Shown here one piece after another: positions 7,803 through 17,381 of a stretch of 64,000 bases of DNA (its first letter is position 1; every line of letters starts with the position of its first letter). Made by a program: the position numbers and the translations under genes. Where the stretch lies: NCBI GenBank assembly GCA_016707175.1, contig JADJIB010000002.1, positions 1 through 64,000 on the forward strand, given 5' to 3'. Under the pieces are notes generated by a model, which saw only the letters and a program-made list of their open reading frames with translations, ran no database searches and had not been told where the DNA came from. The DNA comes from Candidatus Phosphoribacter hodrii (GTDB taxonomy: Bacteria; Actinomycetota; Actinomycetes; Actinomycetales; Dermatophilaceae).

Positions 7803-9236
7803 GTGACCGGCGTACCACTGAGCTCTTCCCCGATACCCCGACGCAGCATTCTCATCGGAACCGTGGGCATGGCAGCGGCCGCCCTGGCCTCGTGCGACAA
7901 GGCGTCCTCGAGCACGAGCAGCACCAGCGCGAACGCCACCTCGCGGACCGTGACCCTGTCGATCGCCGCCAACGCGATCAGCGGCGGCAAGAGTTCGAAA
8001 GAGGCGGACTGGTTCGCGAAGTACGTCATTCCTGAGTTCATCAAGGCGCAGCAGGCCAAGGGGGTCACCGCGACGGTGAGCTTCCAGCCCTCCGGGGTGG
8101 ACGACGAGCAGTACAAGTCGAAACTCGCCCTCGACCTCAAGAGCAAGTCCGGGGCCGACATCGTGTCCCTCGACGGGATCTGGGTCGGGGAGTTCGCCCA
8201 GGCGGGGTACATCAAGCCGCTCAAGGATGTGGTCGGCTCGTCCGTGACGTCGTGGGAGGGCTGGTCGCAGATTCCGGAGGCGGTACAGGCGAACGCCGCC
8301 TTCGACGGCAACACCTTCGGGATCCCGGCCGGGACAGACGGCCGGGTCCTCTATTTCAACAAGAAGTTGTTCGCGCAGGCCGGCCTCCCGGCCAACTGGC
8401 AGCCGACCTCGTGGACCGACCTCATCTCGGCGGGCGAGAAGCTCGCGACCCTCAGCGGAGTCACGCCACTGCAGATCGATGCGGGAACGGCGATGGGTGA
8501 GGCCACGACGATGCAGGGCTTCCTCCCGCTGCTCGTCGGTGCCGGTCAGCAGATCTACGCCAACGGCAAGTGGCAGGGCAACACCCAGGCCGTCCGCGAC
8601 GTGCTCACCTTCTATCAGGCGATCCTGGCCAAGAAGCTTGAGGACTCCACTCTCCAACTGGCCGCCAAGGGGCGCGACGAGTCGTTCGGTGCCTTCGCCC
8701 AGGGCAAGATCGGCGTCCTTGCCGAGGGCGACTATTTCTGGCGGTCGGTGATCAACCCGAACGGCGGGGATGCGCCGATGGCCACCCGCGACTCCGATGT
8801 CGGGTGGGCGTTCATTCCTGCGATGGCTCCCGGCAAGGGTGTCGGGGGAGCTGACTACGCGTCCATGTCTGGGGGCGGCGGCTACTTCCTCAACCCGAGC
8901 ACGCCCTACCCGCAACAAGCCTGGGAACTGCTGACCTTCATGAGCTCCAAGGCCGCCATCCTCGCCCGGCTGGACGGCGCGGCCCAGGTGACTGCCCGCA
9001 AGGACGTCAACTCCGAGGTGCTCTCCAAGGATCCGCTGCTGAGTTTTGTCAGCCAGAAGGTGCTGCCCCTCACGCACTATCGGCCCGGTCTGGCCGTCTA
9101 TCCGCAGGTGTCGCTCGCCCTCCAGCAGGCCACCGCTGACGTCGTGTCCGGCAAGTCTCCTGCGGATGCTGCCACGGCATACCAGGCTGCGCTGGTCAAG
9201 GCACTCGGGGGAGCTGACCAGGTCACCACCTCGTGA
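7803..9236 (+). CDS. sugar ABC transporter substrate-binding lipoprotein
   Basis: The protein has 477 residues from GTG 7803, preceded by GAAGGAG. Its N-terminus has a twin-arginine-like RRSILIG and a hydrophobic stretch ending in the lipobox LASC (Cys31), so it may be a Tat-exported lipoprotein. A Ser/Thr-rich linker follows. The mature part has the extracellular solute-binding family 1 fold: ADIVSLDGIWVGEFAQAGYIKPL, GIPAGTDGRVLYFNKKLF and a late YASMSGGGGYFLN. It is the first gene of a sugar importer operon with two permeases and an ATPase. The substrate may be a mannoside or glucoside, judging from the GH38 and GH4 genes nearby; that is inference. Confidence 0.9.
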   Translation: MTGVPLSSSPIPRRSILIGTVGMAAAALASCDKASSSTSSTSANATSRTVTLSIAANAISGGKSSKEADWFAKYVIPEFIKAQQAKGVTATVSFQPSGVDDEQYKSKLALDLKSKSGADIVSLDGIWVGEFAQAGYIKPLKDVVGSSVTSWEGWSQIPEAVQANAAFDGNTFGIPAGTDGRVLYFNKKLFAQAGLPANWQPTSWTDLISAGEKLATLSGVTPLQIDAGTAMGEATTMQGFLPLLVGAGQQIYANGKWQGNTQAVRDVLTFYQAILAKKLEDSTLQLAAKGRDESFGAFAQGKIGVLAEGDYFWRSVINPNGGDAPMATRDSDVGWAFIPAMAPGKGVGGADYASMSGGGGYFLNPSTPYPQQAWELLTFMSSKAAILARLDGAAQVTARKDVNSEVLSKDPLLSFVSQKVLPLTHYRPGLAVYPQVSLALQQATADVVSGKSPADAATAYQAALVKALGGADQVTTS

Positions 9237-10114
9237 GTGATCGTGCGGCGGACGCGGCCGGCCTCGGTCGACCGCGGGCCGCCGCGTTCATGGCTCCAGC
9301 GCTGTTGCTCATCACGGCGTTCCTCGTCGTCCCCGCCCTATGGACGCTCGTCCTGGGGGCGACGAACTACCGGCTCACGGGGCTGGCTGCGGCAAACCCG
9401 CAGTTCGTCGGCACGGGCAACATCACCGAGGCGCTCTCCGACCCGGGCTTCGGGTGGTCGCTGTGGCTCACGCTCCTGTTCGTGCTCGGCTCGGCGATCT
9501 TTGGGCAATCGCTGGCGGGGCTGTCTCTCGCGTGGTCGCTGCGGTCGGCGCCGAAGGTGGTCAAGGCAGTCGTGGAGACGCTCGTCCTCATGGCCTGGAT
9601 CCTGCCGAGTTCGGTGGTCGCGTTTCTCTGGGTCGCCTACCTCTCCCGCCACGGCGGCACCCTCAACGCCATCCTGCAGACCCCGGGGACCGATTGGCTC
9701 ATCCAGCACCCCATGGCCTCGATCATCGTCTTCAACATTTGGCGTGGGACGGCGTTCTCCATGCTGCTCTTCTCGGCGGCTCTGAGCGCCGTGCCACCGT
9801 CTCAAATGGAATCCGCGCGGTTGGTCGGCGCAGGGACGTTGGCCCAGCTGCGTGATGTGGTGTTTCCGCACATCCGCGGTCACGTCCTGACGAACACCCT
9901 GCTCATCAGCCTCTGGACGTTCAACGACTTCACTCCCTACCTCCTCACCGCAGGAGGTCCCAACCACGCCACCGAGATCCTCCCCGTCTTCATCTACAAC
10001 CGGGCCCTCTATGGCGGGGAGTTGGGCTACGGCTCGGCGATCTCGTTCCTCATGCTGATCATCAACCTCGTCATCGCGCTCTTCTATGTCCGGCTGCTGC
10101 GGGAGCGCCGATGA
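9233..10114 (+). CDS. sugar ABC transporter permease, MalF/UgpA type
   Basis: The protein has 293 residues and about six membrane segments; the GTG start overlaps the previous stop by 4 bp. The coupling (EAA) loop reads ESARLVGAGTLAQLRDVVFP, the usual contact with the ATPase. A late LTAGGPNHATEILP segment is typical of MalF/UgpA-like permeases. It forms a heterodimeric channel with the next gene. Confidence 0.92.
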   Translation: MSDRAADAAGLGRPRAAAFMAPALLLITAFLVVPALWTLVLGATNYRLTGLAAANPQFVGTGNITEALSDPGFGWSLWLTLLFVLGSAIFGQSLAGLSLAWSLRSAPKVVKAVVETLVLMAWILPSSVVAFLWVAYLSRHGGTLNAILQTPGTDWLIQHPMASIIVFNIWRGTAFSMLLFSAALSAVPPSQMESARLVGAGTLAQLRDVVFPHIRGHVLTNTLLISLWTFNDFTPYLLTAGGPNHATEILPVFIYNRALYGGELGYGSAISFLMLIINLVIALFYVRLLRERR

Positions 10115-10932
10115 GCCCCCAGGCCTTCCTGCGACGTGTAGGTTTCGTCCTCTTCCTCGCCGTCGTCACCGCCTTCTGGGCGCTGCCGATGCTCTGGCTA
10201 GTCACCGCACCCTTCGACGCGCACCCTGGGCTCACGGTCCGGTGGCCCGAGTGGACCCTCGACAATTTCCGTCGCCTGTCCGAGAGCCCTTACGCCTTCT
10301 CGTCGCTGCGCAACTCGGTCCTGTTGGCCGGGGGCGCCATGATCCTCGTGACGGTCTTCGGTGCGTTGGCCGCCTACGCCCTCTCTCGCGTCCACGTGCC
10401 TGGGCGGGGCGCCATCCTCTACGGGATGCTGCTGCTCAGCTCGATCGTCACCGGCACCGCGGCGATGGTGCCGATCTTCCAGCTGATGTTCACCCTCGGG
10501 CTGATCGACGACCGGACCGGCGTCATCCTCGTGCTCACCGGTGGGCTGCTCCCGGCGGCCATCTTCGTCCTTAAGGACTTCATGGACGCCACTCCACGGT
10601 CCTACGAGGAGAGCGCGCGGGTTTTCGGTGCCAGCCCGACCCAGGTCCTGCGCCACGTCGTCCTTCCCATCGCCCGCCCTGGTCTGGCGACGATCGCGGT
10701 GTGGGCCCTGGTCAATGCGTGGGGCGACTTCCTCACGGCATACATCCTCTTGCGCGACCCGACGAAGACTCCGGCGGGCGTCGTGATGTACACCTTCTAC
10801 AGCGAAGGAGGACAGGCGAACTTGCCTCTCATCTCGGCCTTCTCGGTGCTTTACGCACTCCCGGTCGTCGTTCTCTACATCTTCGTCAGCCGTCGATACG
10901 GGTTCCGCTTCCACGGAGGGATCAAGAGCTGA
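10111..10932 (+). CDS. sugar ABC transporter permease, MalG/UgpE type
   Basis: The protein has 273 residues, six predicted membrane segments and an ATGA overlap with the upstream permease. The EAA loop is EESARVFGASPTQVLRHVVL, followed by PIARPGLATIAVW, both characteristic of MalG/UgpE. It is translationally coupled to the ATPase gene downstream. Confidence 0.92.
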   Translation: MSPQAFLRRVGFVLFLAVVTAFWALPMLWLVTAPFDAHPGLTVRWPEWTLDNFRRLSESPYAFSSLRNSVLLAGGAMILVTVFGALAAYALSRVHVPGRGAILYGMLLLSSIVTGTAAMVPIFQLMFTLGLIDDRTGVILVLTGGLLPAAIFVLKDFMDATPRSYEESARVFGASPTQVLRHVVLPIARPGLATIAVWALVNAWGDFLTAYILLRDPTKTPAGVVMYTFYSEGGQANLPLISAFSVLYALPVVVLYIFVSRRYGFRFHGGIKS

Positions 10933-12038
10933 TGGGCGAGATTCGCATCGAGGGGCTGACCAAGGTCTACTCCGGGAACGTCACGGCGTTGGACCGGCTC
11001 GACCTGACCATCAACGATGGTGAGTTCTTCGCGCTGCTCGGTCCGTCCGGTTGCGGCAAGACCACGCTGTTGCGCACGATCGCCGGGCTCGAGGTCGCGA
11101 CGAGCGGTCGGATCCACATCGGCGAGCGCGACGTCACGAAGATGTCGCCGGGGGACCGCGACGTGGCCATGGTCTTCCAGGACTACGCCCTCTTCCCGCA
11201 CATGACGGTCAGTGACAACATCGCCTACCCCCTGCGCATCCGCAAGGTCGACCAGGCCAGCCGCGCACAGACCGCCGCCCGGGTGGGGGCTGGGCTCGGG
11301 CTCAACGGGCTGCTGGAGCGACGGCCGGGGGAGCTCTCCGGAGGCCAGCAGCAACGCGTCGCACTCGCCCGGGCGATGGCCTGCGAGCCGTCGGCGTTCC
11401 TGTTCGACGAGCCACTGAGCAACCTCGATGCCCGACTGCGGCTGGAGGCGCGGACCTTCCTCAAGGGGCTGCAGCACCAACTCGGCGTCACCACGGTGTT
11501 CGTCACCCACGATCAGGCCGAAGCCCTGGCCATGGCCGACCGGATCGCCGTCATGGAGGCCGGGCGGCTGCGCCAACTCGGCACGCCGGCCGAGATCTTC
11601 CACCGCCCGATCGACACGTTCGTCGCGAACTTCATCGGCTCCGCGCCGATGACGATGCTCGATGCCGACCTCGTCCGCGGTCGGCTGTACGTCGCGGGGA
11701 CGACGATCGAGCAGGAAGTCGCTGTGCGGTGGTCCGGGCCGGACCCGAGCGACGGTCCGGTCGTGCTGGGCATCCGGCCTGAGTACGTCCGGGTGGGTGC
11801 CTTCGGACCGATGACGGTGCAGGCGACCATCCGCATCGTGGAGAACCTCGGCGCCACCGTCCTGCTCACCGCGGAAACGGCGTCGGGGGACCGGCTGCAG
11901 GCCTTGGTCCCCGACGGCACCCAGCCAGCCGTCGGCGCCCAGGTCGAGCTCAGCCCGGTCGCCGAACGGGTGCTGCTCTACGACGAGGAGGGCCACCTGA
12001 TGACCCCTGCCACGCAAGCCGCCCCGGCGCCAGCGTGA
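10932..12038 (+). CDS. sugar ABC transporter ATP-binding protein, MalK/UgpC type
   Basis: The protein has 368 residues from ATG 10932, sharing one base with the preceding TGA. Residues 1-235 are the ATPase: Walker A GPSGCGKTT, signature LSGGQQQR, Walker B FLFDEPLSNLD and switch VTHDQ. Residues 240-360 form a TOBE/OB-like C-terminal domain (VLGIRPEYVRVG). Many actinobacterial sugar importers lack a dedicated ATPase and share MsiK, so a cognate ATPase gene inside the operon is worth noting. Confidence 0.92.
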   Translation: MGEIRIEGLTKVYSGNVTALDRLDLTINDGEFFALLGPSGCGKTTLLRTIAGLEVATSGRIHIGERDVTKMSPGDRDVAMVFQDYALFPHMTVSDNIAYPLRIRKVDQASRAQTAARVGAGLGLNGLLERRPGELSGGQQQRVALARAMACEPSAFLFDEPLSNLDARLRLEARTFLKGLQHQLGVTTVFVTHDQAEALAMADRIAVMEAGRLRQLGTPAEIFHRPIDTFVANFIGSAPMTMLDADLVRGRLYVAGTTIEQEVAVRWSGPDPSDGPVVLGIRPEYVRVGAFGPMTVQATIRIVENLGATVLLTAETASGDRLQALVPDGTQPAVGAQVELSPVAERVLLYDEEGHLMTPATQAAPAPA

Positions 12039-13301
12039 GCGGCCGCGTCCTGCAGGTCCACGAGCACACCTGGACTCCAGCAGATCGGGCCGAACTTCAG
12101 ATTCGGTCGCTGCCCGTGGACGTCCCCCGCGACGTGGAGGCCCTGCGGATCGACCTCGACGTCGCGGCCGACGTCGGATCAGTCATCGACCTCGGGGCGC
12201 AGTCTCCCCGCGGGTATGTCGGCTGGTCGGGTGGCGCACGGCGCCAGATCGTCATCAGCGCCGAGTGGTCGACGCCCGGTTACCTGCCAACACGTGGGTA
12301 TGCCGGCACCTGGCAGGTTCTCCTCGGGCTGCACCGGGTGCCTGCCGACGGAGCACGAACGACGGTCACGGTGAGGGAGTCCAACGCCGGCGAGGTGGCG
12401 CGGTTGCGGGCTCTGGAGCCTGCGGACCCTCCTGTGCCACTGCGTCCGCCTCGCCGCACGCTGCCGTCCTCGAGTGGGTTGACCTGGTTGGCGGCCGACT
12501 TCCACACCCACACCGTCCACTCCGACGGCAGCCTCTCGGTCGGAGGGCTGGCCGCTCTCGCGGTGAGCCGGGGTCTGGACGTCTTGGCCATCACCGACCA
12601 CAACACCACCAGCCACCACGCCGAACTCCCAGCGGCAGCCACGCGATACGGGATCCAGTTGGTCCCTGGGCAGGAGATCACCCGCGACACGGGGCACGCC
12701 AACGCCTTCGGCGACATCGGCTTCGTCGACTTCCGCACGCCGCCGGCGACGTGGGCGGCTGAGGTCGCCAGCAGAGGTGGCGTGTTCTCGATCAACCATC
12801 CGCTGGCCGGCGACTGCGCCTGGCTGGTCGACGGTCTCGTCGCCGGTTCTCGCGACGCTTCGGGCACCGGTTCGGGAGACGGACCGGCACGGCCACTGGC
12901 CGAGGTGTGGCACTCGTCCTGGGAGATCGACCGCACCTGGGGGGCACCGCTTGCCTGGTGGTCCGCCAGACCCTGACACCGTGCCGATCGGCGGGAGCGA
13001 CTTCCATCTCGTCGGCTCGGATGATCTGCCCGGAGCCCCCACCACGTGGGTGTTGTGCGACGGTGACGACGTGCTCGGTGCCCTGCGGGCCGCCCGCACG
13101 GCCGTCAGCGCCGGACGGGAGGGGCCACTGCTGTTGCGAGAGGGCGACGAGGTGGTCTGTTTCAACGCGGACGGCCTCCTACTCACGGGGCCTGGGCAGC
13201 CCCGGCGGCTGATCCATGGTGACCTGGTGACGATCCGGTGCGAGCCGGGGCCATGGTGGCTCGAGGATGGCCGCCGCGTCGTGCACGCCATGACCCGCTG
13301 A
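12035..13301 (+). CDS. PHP-domain metallohydrolase (frameshifted in this sequence)
   Basis: The protein starts at a GTG overlapping the ATPase stop by 4 bp and would have about 421 residues. An N-terminal beta-rich region of about 145 residues precedes a PHP phosphoesterase domain with the metal ligands FHTHTVHSDG, ITDHN, a Glu in GQEITRD, and INHP. The frame then shifts: the upstream frame hits TGA at 12974-12976, while the remaining conserved part (VPIGGSDFH, then the C-terminus) is in the next frame to 13301. One extra base (or two missing) near 12950-12970 explains this. CehA-like PHP proteins hydrolyse phosphoester or ester bonds; in this operon it could act on a transported, modified sugar. 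The defect is more likely sequence error than decay. Confidence 0.75.
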
Positions 13302-13353
13302 CGCAGACCCGAGCAGGCGCCACGGGTCACGGGCCGTGCGCCGACGTCGAGCG

Positions 13354-16188
13354 TCACTGCCTCTCAAGCAGGGGCGCGGCGCCGACGTCGAGGGCGATCG
13401 TGGCGATCTCCCAGGGCCGCACCGGCACGAGGACGGCACCCTCGTCGATGACGTCGAGCACCTCACCGTGCCGGCCGAGCAGGTCGCATCGGACGGCCGC
13501 GAGCACCGGGCGGACGGCGGATGAGAGCCGCAGTGTGTCGGGTTCGTCGCACGAGTTGACGACCCGAACCTGCAGCCAGCCGTCCTCCCGGCGGCGCAGC
13601 GAGAGCAGGTCCACCTCCTTCCCATCAATCGTCAGACCCTCGACCGAGTCCGTCTCCGACCCTTCGGAAGCGCCCCCCCGAAGGACGACAACCGGGTGGA
13701 GCATCGACTCGGCCCATCGGCCGAGCCCGGCCTGAGCCCAGGACCCGTCGTGCGGCAGGACGGCAAGGTTCAGCGACCCAGGGCCGATGACATGAGCGGC
13801 CGGTGTCGGCAGTTGCGGCCCCGCCGGCTCGTTGCGGTGGGGATGCACGTTTCTGCTCAACCAGCCAACAGCGCGCAGGAGGGTCAGCGCGATTTCGGTG
13901 CCGTCCGGCCCGTCAGTGATCTCGTATTCGGTGGTCCGCGTGAGGATGGCTCCGAGGCCCCCGGCATCGATGAACCGCTCAGCAGGGAAGGTGGCCAGCG
14001 GATACTCGCCGACCGGACCGGATTCCGGATGCCGACTGCGGGAGACCACCGCGAGTTGGCCCTGGGCGTGTGACCCTGATGCGGTCCGCGGCGTCGGCAG
14101 GTGCAGCCGCAGGCGGTGGTCACGGGTCCGGTTCTCCCAGGACACCGCCACCCGCACGAACGGCTCGCCCGCCCTGACCTCCAGATGCATGACGACAGGG
14201 GTGGCGACCACCTCGGCGGAACGACCGCCATGATCACTCGTCGCCGGCAGGGCGTAATCGCGCGTGACCGTCAGGCGTCCAAGCACGGGCCCGCGAGACC
14301 CTCCCGACTCGACGGTCACCGACAGGGGAGTGGTCACGAGTGCATCGACGCCCGGCGGCCCGTAGTTGTAGGTGTCGCCGCAGTCCCCACCGTCGACGAT
14401 CCGGCCCAGGCCCGTCGCGAACGACCCGTCCGCACCGCGCACGGAGAACGTCCCGTCGTCATGGACCTCGACCCGGATGAGCCCGTTGTCCAGGGTCCGG
14501 TCCGCGCACAGGATGGGGAGAACCGACCCGCCCGGCACCAGCGGACTGGCCGCGTTGGATGGTTCGGCCACGGCCTGGCCCGGCCGGACCTGGAAGCTCG
14601 CCCAACCCAGCGCCGGCACGGGGACTTTCGCGGCCAGGGTCCGCGTAGGTGCGGCCCGAGTGACGACCTCCCACGGCGCCTGCGGAGTATGCCGCGCAGC
14701 CGCCTGTGCGAGTCGGTCGCCCGTGGCGACGCTGTCGAACCCTGGGTCTCCGGCTTCCGCGAGCGCGAACGTCACCCGTCGCTCGTCGGCGTCGATGTCG
14801 ACACCCGTCAGTTGCAGGCCGAACAGTTCACGATCGTGGATGCGGTGGATCAGGCGCTGCAGGTCCGCCGATGCGACGGTCTCTCGCGCCAGCACCGGCT
14901 CCGGCCGAGACAACTCCTGGGTGGCCACGACCTGGCCCGTCGACGAGACCAACTCCACTGCGGGCCACTGCGAAGGAACCGGCAAGGTCAGCTCGATCAG
15001 GTCATCCCGAGGCGTCGGCAGCGGGTTGACGACGACGACGGAGCCCGCGGGGCTGGCCTGGGCCAGCAGGTCCAGGGCGCGGTCGCGAACGGCCTGGGCG
15101 AGGTGCCCGGCCTCCTCGAGTCGGGCCTGCACCTGAAGGGCGGTCTCGTCGACCCCGCAACCGGTGACCGAGTCATGGCACGACGCATCGACCACCCGTC
15201 GCCAGGCCAGATCGAGGTAACCCTGGGGGACCTCCCGAAGCACCAAGGCCGCCAGCGGCTCGGCATACCGGGCAAGCAGTCGCTCGCTCACCGCCATGGC
15301 CTCCTTGAGTGGCCACCGCACGGAGAGGACGCCGGGCAGGATGTTGGCACGGGCGTGACTGCGCAACTCACCAGGGACGACGGGTGAGTCGACCGGCGCG
15401 GGGATGGCGTCGAGGTATTCGGTGAGGGTGGCGACCCGGACCTCCGGCCCGTCCGACGCGTTGAGGGCCGCCACTTGGTCGAGCAGGCCTGGGAGTGGTG
15501 CGGCATGGTCGGTGCCGTACATCGCGAGGAAGCCGCCCGCGGCATACCACTGCGATTGGGTCCTGATCCTGGCGAGGAGCCGACCCGCGGTCCCCTCGGT
15601 GTCGGCGAAGAGGTCTGCGGCGTTTCCGTAGCTGTTGGCTAGGTATTCGGTGCGAATGGTCGAGCCGTCGGGGGAGCGCCAGGCGAACTCGCTGCGCTTG
15701 ACACCAGCCGGGACGCCGCGCCAGACGCAGGCGCGCTCGATGCCCACGCCGAGCAGCAGTTGGGGCATCTGGGCGCAGTGCCCGAACATGTCCGGGAGAT
15801 ATCCCACGGGCATGCTCGGGCCGAGGCGCGCAGCGTCGGCGAGCCCGATCTCAAGGTTTCGGATCATGGTCTCGCCCGAGCAGAGGAACTCGTCCATGAG
15901 GACCCGCCAGGGGCCGATCGCCAACTGACCACGGGCAACCAGGCGACGAATCGCCTCGGTCCGCTCCGGTCGGACCTCGAGGTAGTCGTCGACGGCCGCC
16001 ATCTGTCCGTCCATCGTGAACCGGAACTCGGGCTCGGCGAGGGCTCGGTCGACGACGTCGTCCATGAGGTCGACCAGACGCAGGCGGAATCGCTGGAAGG
16101 GCTCGTACCACTCGCGGTCCCAGTGGGTGTGGGGGACGAGCCAGACCGTCGTGATCGGCTCCGCGTCGTCCGTCACGCGGAGCATCTC
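13354..16188 (-). CDS. GH38 alpha-mannosidase, MngB-like
   Basis: The protein has 944 residues from ATG 16188; longer in-frame starts would run into the PfkB gene. The N-terminal catalytic domain carries PHTHWDREW (zinc His and Asp), LPDMFGHCAQMPQLL with the nucleophilic Asp, and CHDSVTGCGVDE with a further zinc-ligand His. Middle and C-terminal beta domains follow, as in bacterial GH38 enzymes. HTHWDREWYEPF and PDMFG resemble mannosylglycerate hydrolases (MngB), which act on O-mannosyl-glycerate or its 6-phosphate. It overlaps the end of the upstream PfkB kinase by 16 bp, so the two are co-transcribed. No signal peptide is seen, so it acts in the cytoplasm on imported substrate. The exact substrate is not determinable. 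Confidence 0.88.
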   Translation of the reverse strand, partial: EMLRVTDDAEPITTVWLVPHTHWDREWYEPFQRFRLRLVDLMDDVVDRALAEPEFRFTMDGQMAAVDDYLEVRPERTEAIRRLVARGQLAIGPWRVLMDEFLCSGETMIRNLEIGLADAARLGPSMPVGYLPDMFGHCAQMPQLLLGVGIERACVWRGVPAGVKRSEFAWRSPDGSTIRTEYLANSYGNAADLFADTEGTAGRLLARIRTQSQWYAAGGFLAMYGTDHAAPLPGLLDQVAALNASDGPEVRVATLTEYLDAIPAPVDSPVVPGELRSHARANILPGVLSVRWPLKEAMAVSERLLARYAEPLAALVLREVPQGYLDLAWRRVVDASCHDSVTGCGVDETALQVQARLEEAGHLAQAVRDRALDLLAQASPAGSVVVVNPLPTPRDDLIELTLPVPSQWPAVELVSSTGQVVATQELSRPEPVLARETVASADLQRLIHRIHDRELFGLQLTGVDIDADERRVTFALAEAGDPGFDSVATGDRLAQAAARHTPQAPWEVVTRAAPTRTLAAKVPVPALGWASFQVRPGQAVAEPSNAASPLVPGGSVLPILCADRTLDNGLIRVEVHDDGTFSVRGADGSFATGLGRIVDGGDCGDTYNYGPPGVDALVTTPLSVTVESGGSRGPVLGRLTVTRDYALPATSDHGGRSAEVVATPVVMHLEVRAGEPFVRVAVSWENRTRDHRLRLHLPTPRTASGSHAQGQLAVVSRSRHPESGPVGEYPLATFPAERFIDAGGLGAILTRTTEYEITDGPDGTEIALTLLRAVGWLSRNVHPHRNEPAGPQLPTPAAHVIGPGSLNLAVLPHDGSWAQAGLGRWAESMLHPVVVLRGGASEGSETDSVEGLTIDGKEVDLLSLRRREDGWLQVRVVNSCDEPDTLRLSSAVRPVLAAVRCDLLGRHGEVLDVIDEGAVLVPVRPWEIATIALDVGAAPLLERQ

Positions 16189-17294
16189 TGGTCGGCCAGA
16201 AGGCTGTCGAGGAATTCGTAGCGGGAGAGCACGGGGGAGTCTCCCTGTTGCAGAGCGCGCGACCACCAGCGCTGGAGCTCCGTCCACCCCGGAGCCCCCG
16301 GCGCACCACCGAGGGAGGACAGCGACAGGGCGGCGCAGAGGGCCCCGAACGCCAGCCGGTCAGCCAGAGGGAGACCCCACAACGTCCCTGCCACCAGCGC
16401 GGCGCCGAACACGTCGCCGGCTCCCGTGGCGTCGCGTTGGCGCGTCCCGTATGCCGTGACAGCCGGCACGAACACCTCGCACGGCCGGGTGCCTTCCAGC
16501 GACGCGGCGTGCACGCCCCGGGCCCCGTCCGTGACGACGGCGAGGGGGACCTGCTCGGCGAGCCGCCGCGCCGCGTCTTCGGGGGTGTCCGCGCCGGTGT
16601 AGGCCATCGCCTCCACGGCGTTGGGGGTGAAGAGGTCGCAGACGCTCAAGGGCTTGAGCACCGCCGGATCCCAGATGCCCGAAGGGTCCCATCCGACGTC
16701 GGCGACGACGTAGGCCCCAGCGGTCCAGACGTCGACCAGGAGCGGGAGGATCTCGTCCTGACCGGCGCGGAGGTCAACCATGATGCAGCGGCACATCCCG
16801 TCGTCGAGCAGCATCCGAGGTTGCCTGACGGGAGCGAGGGAGTCCCTAGTGAACATCCGACGATCACCGTCGTGAGCGACGGAGACGGTGACCGGAGTGC
16901 TCGCTCCCGCCAGGTCGTCGGCGAGGTCAAGGCGCACGGCCTCCTGACCGAGGGCGGCCCGCACGAGGGCCCCCGCGCGGTCGGTGCCGAGGGAAGTGGA
17001 TAGGACGGTGTCCAGCCCGAGGCGGGCGGTGGCGACCGCCCGGGTCGCGATCCCTCCCGGACACAGCGTGAGGCCGCCGGCCTGGGCCTCCTCGCCCGGG
17101 CCGGGGAAGGCGTCGAGATCGGCGACGACGACGTCGAGGTAGGTCACCCCGACGACCAGGACGTCGACCGACAGGCTCTGGAGCGTCAGCGAGGGAGCAG
17201 CCTCGCCCCGCTCGTCTTTGACTCGGTCGTCGTCTCGTCGGCGGTCGTCCTTGGGGGCGTCGTCGCCTCGGAAGTCCTCGGTTGTCACGACCAT
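16173..17294 (-). CDS. PfkB-family carbohydrate kinase
   Basis: The protein has 373 residues, longer than typical PfkB kinases because of a charged N-terminal extension of about 45 residues (a later start is possible). Conserved parts are the N-terminal CPGGIATRAVATARLG glycine-rich strand and the C-terminal anion-hole signature DATGAGDVFGAAL with the catalytic Asp. It is transcribed divergently from deoR and overlaps the GH38 gene downstream. With an ABC importer and no phosphotransferase genes here, this kinase may phosphorylate the released sugar; the specific substrate is unknown. Confidence 0.87.
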   Translation of the reverse strand: MVVTTEDFRGDDAPKDDRRRDDDRVKDERGEAAPSLTLQSLSVDVLVVGVTYLDVVVADLDAFPGPGEEAQAGGLTLCPGGIATRAVATARLGLDTVLSTSLGTDRAGALVRAALGQEAVRLDLADDLAGASTPVTVSVAHDGDRRMFTRDSLAPVRQPRMLLDDGMCRCIMVDLRAGQDEILPLLVDVWTAGAYVVADVGWDPSGIWDPAVLKPLSVCDLFTPNAVEAMAYTGADTPEDAARRLAEQVPLAVVTDGARGVHAASLEGTRPCEVFVPAVTAYGTRQRDATGAGDVFGAALVAGTLWGLPLADRLAFGALCAALSLSSLGGAPGAPGWTELQRWWSRALQQGDSPVLSRYEFLDSLLADQRCSA

Positions 17295-17332
17295 CTTCGG
17301 GGCCCTCTCACGGTGGAACCAGTCGCGCGTTA

Positions 17333-17361
17333 TTGCGTATTATTGCGCACTTCACTACAGT
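17333..17361 (+). promoter_or_regulatory. deoR promoter with two TTGCG operator repeats
   Basis: TTGCGTA at 17333 and TTGCGCA at 17343 are direct repeats 10 bp apart. TTGCGT can also serve as a -35 box, 17 bp before TACAGT at 17356-17361 as -10. This lies in the 87-bp divergent gap between the PfkB kinase and deoR, so repressor bound here would cover both starts. The same repeat pairs precede the sugar importer. Confidence 0.6.
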
Positions 17362-17381
17362 ATGGCTATGGGAGCGGACCG

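Noticed and set aside
13696..16221. Long plus-strand frames opposite the GH38 gene
   Set aside because: They are shadows of a GC-rich gene on the other strand; the minus frame carries all GH38 motifs.
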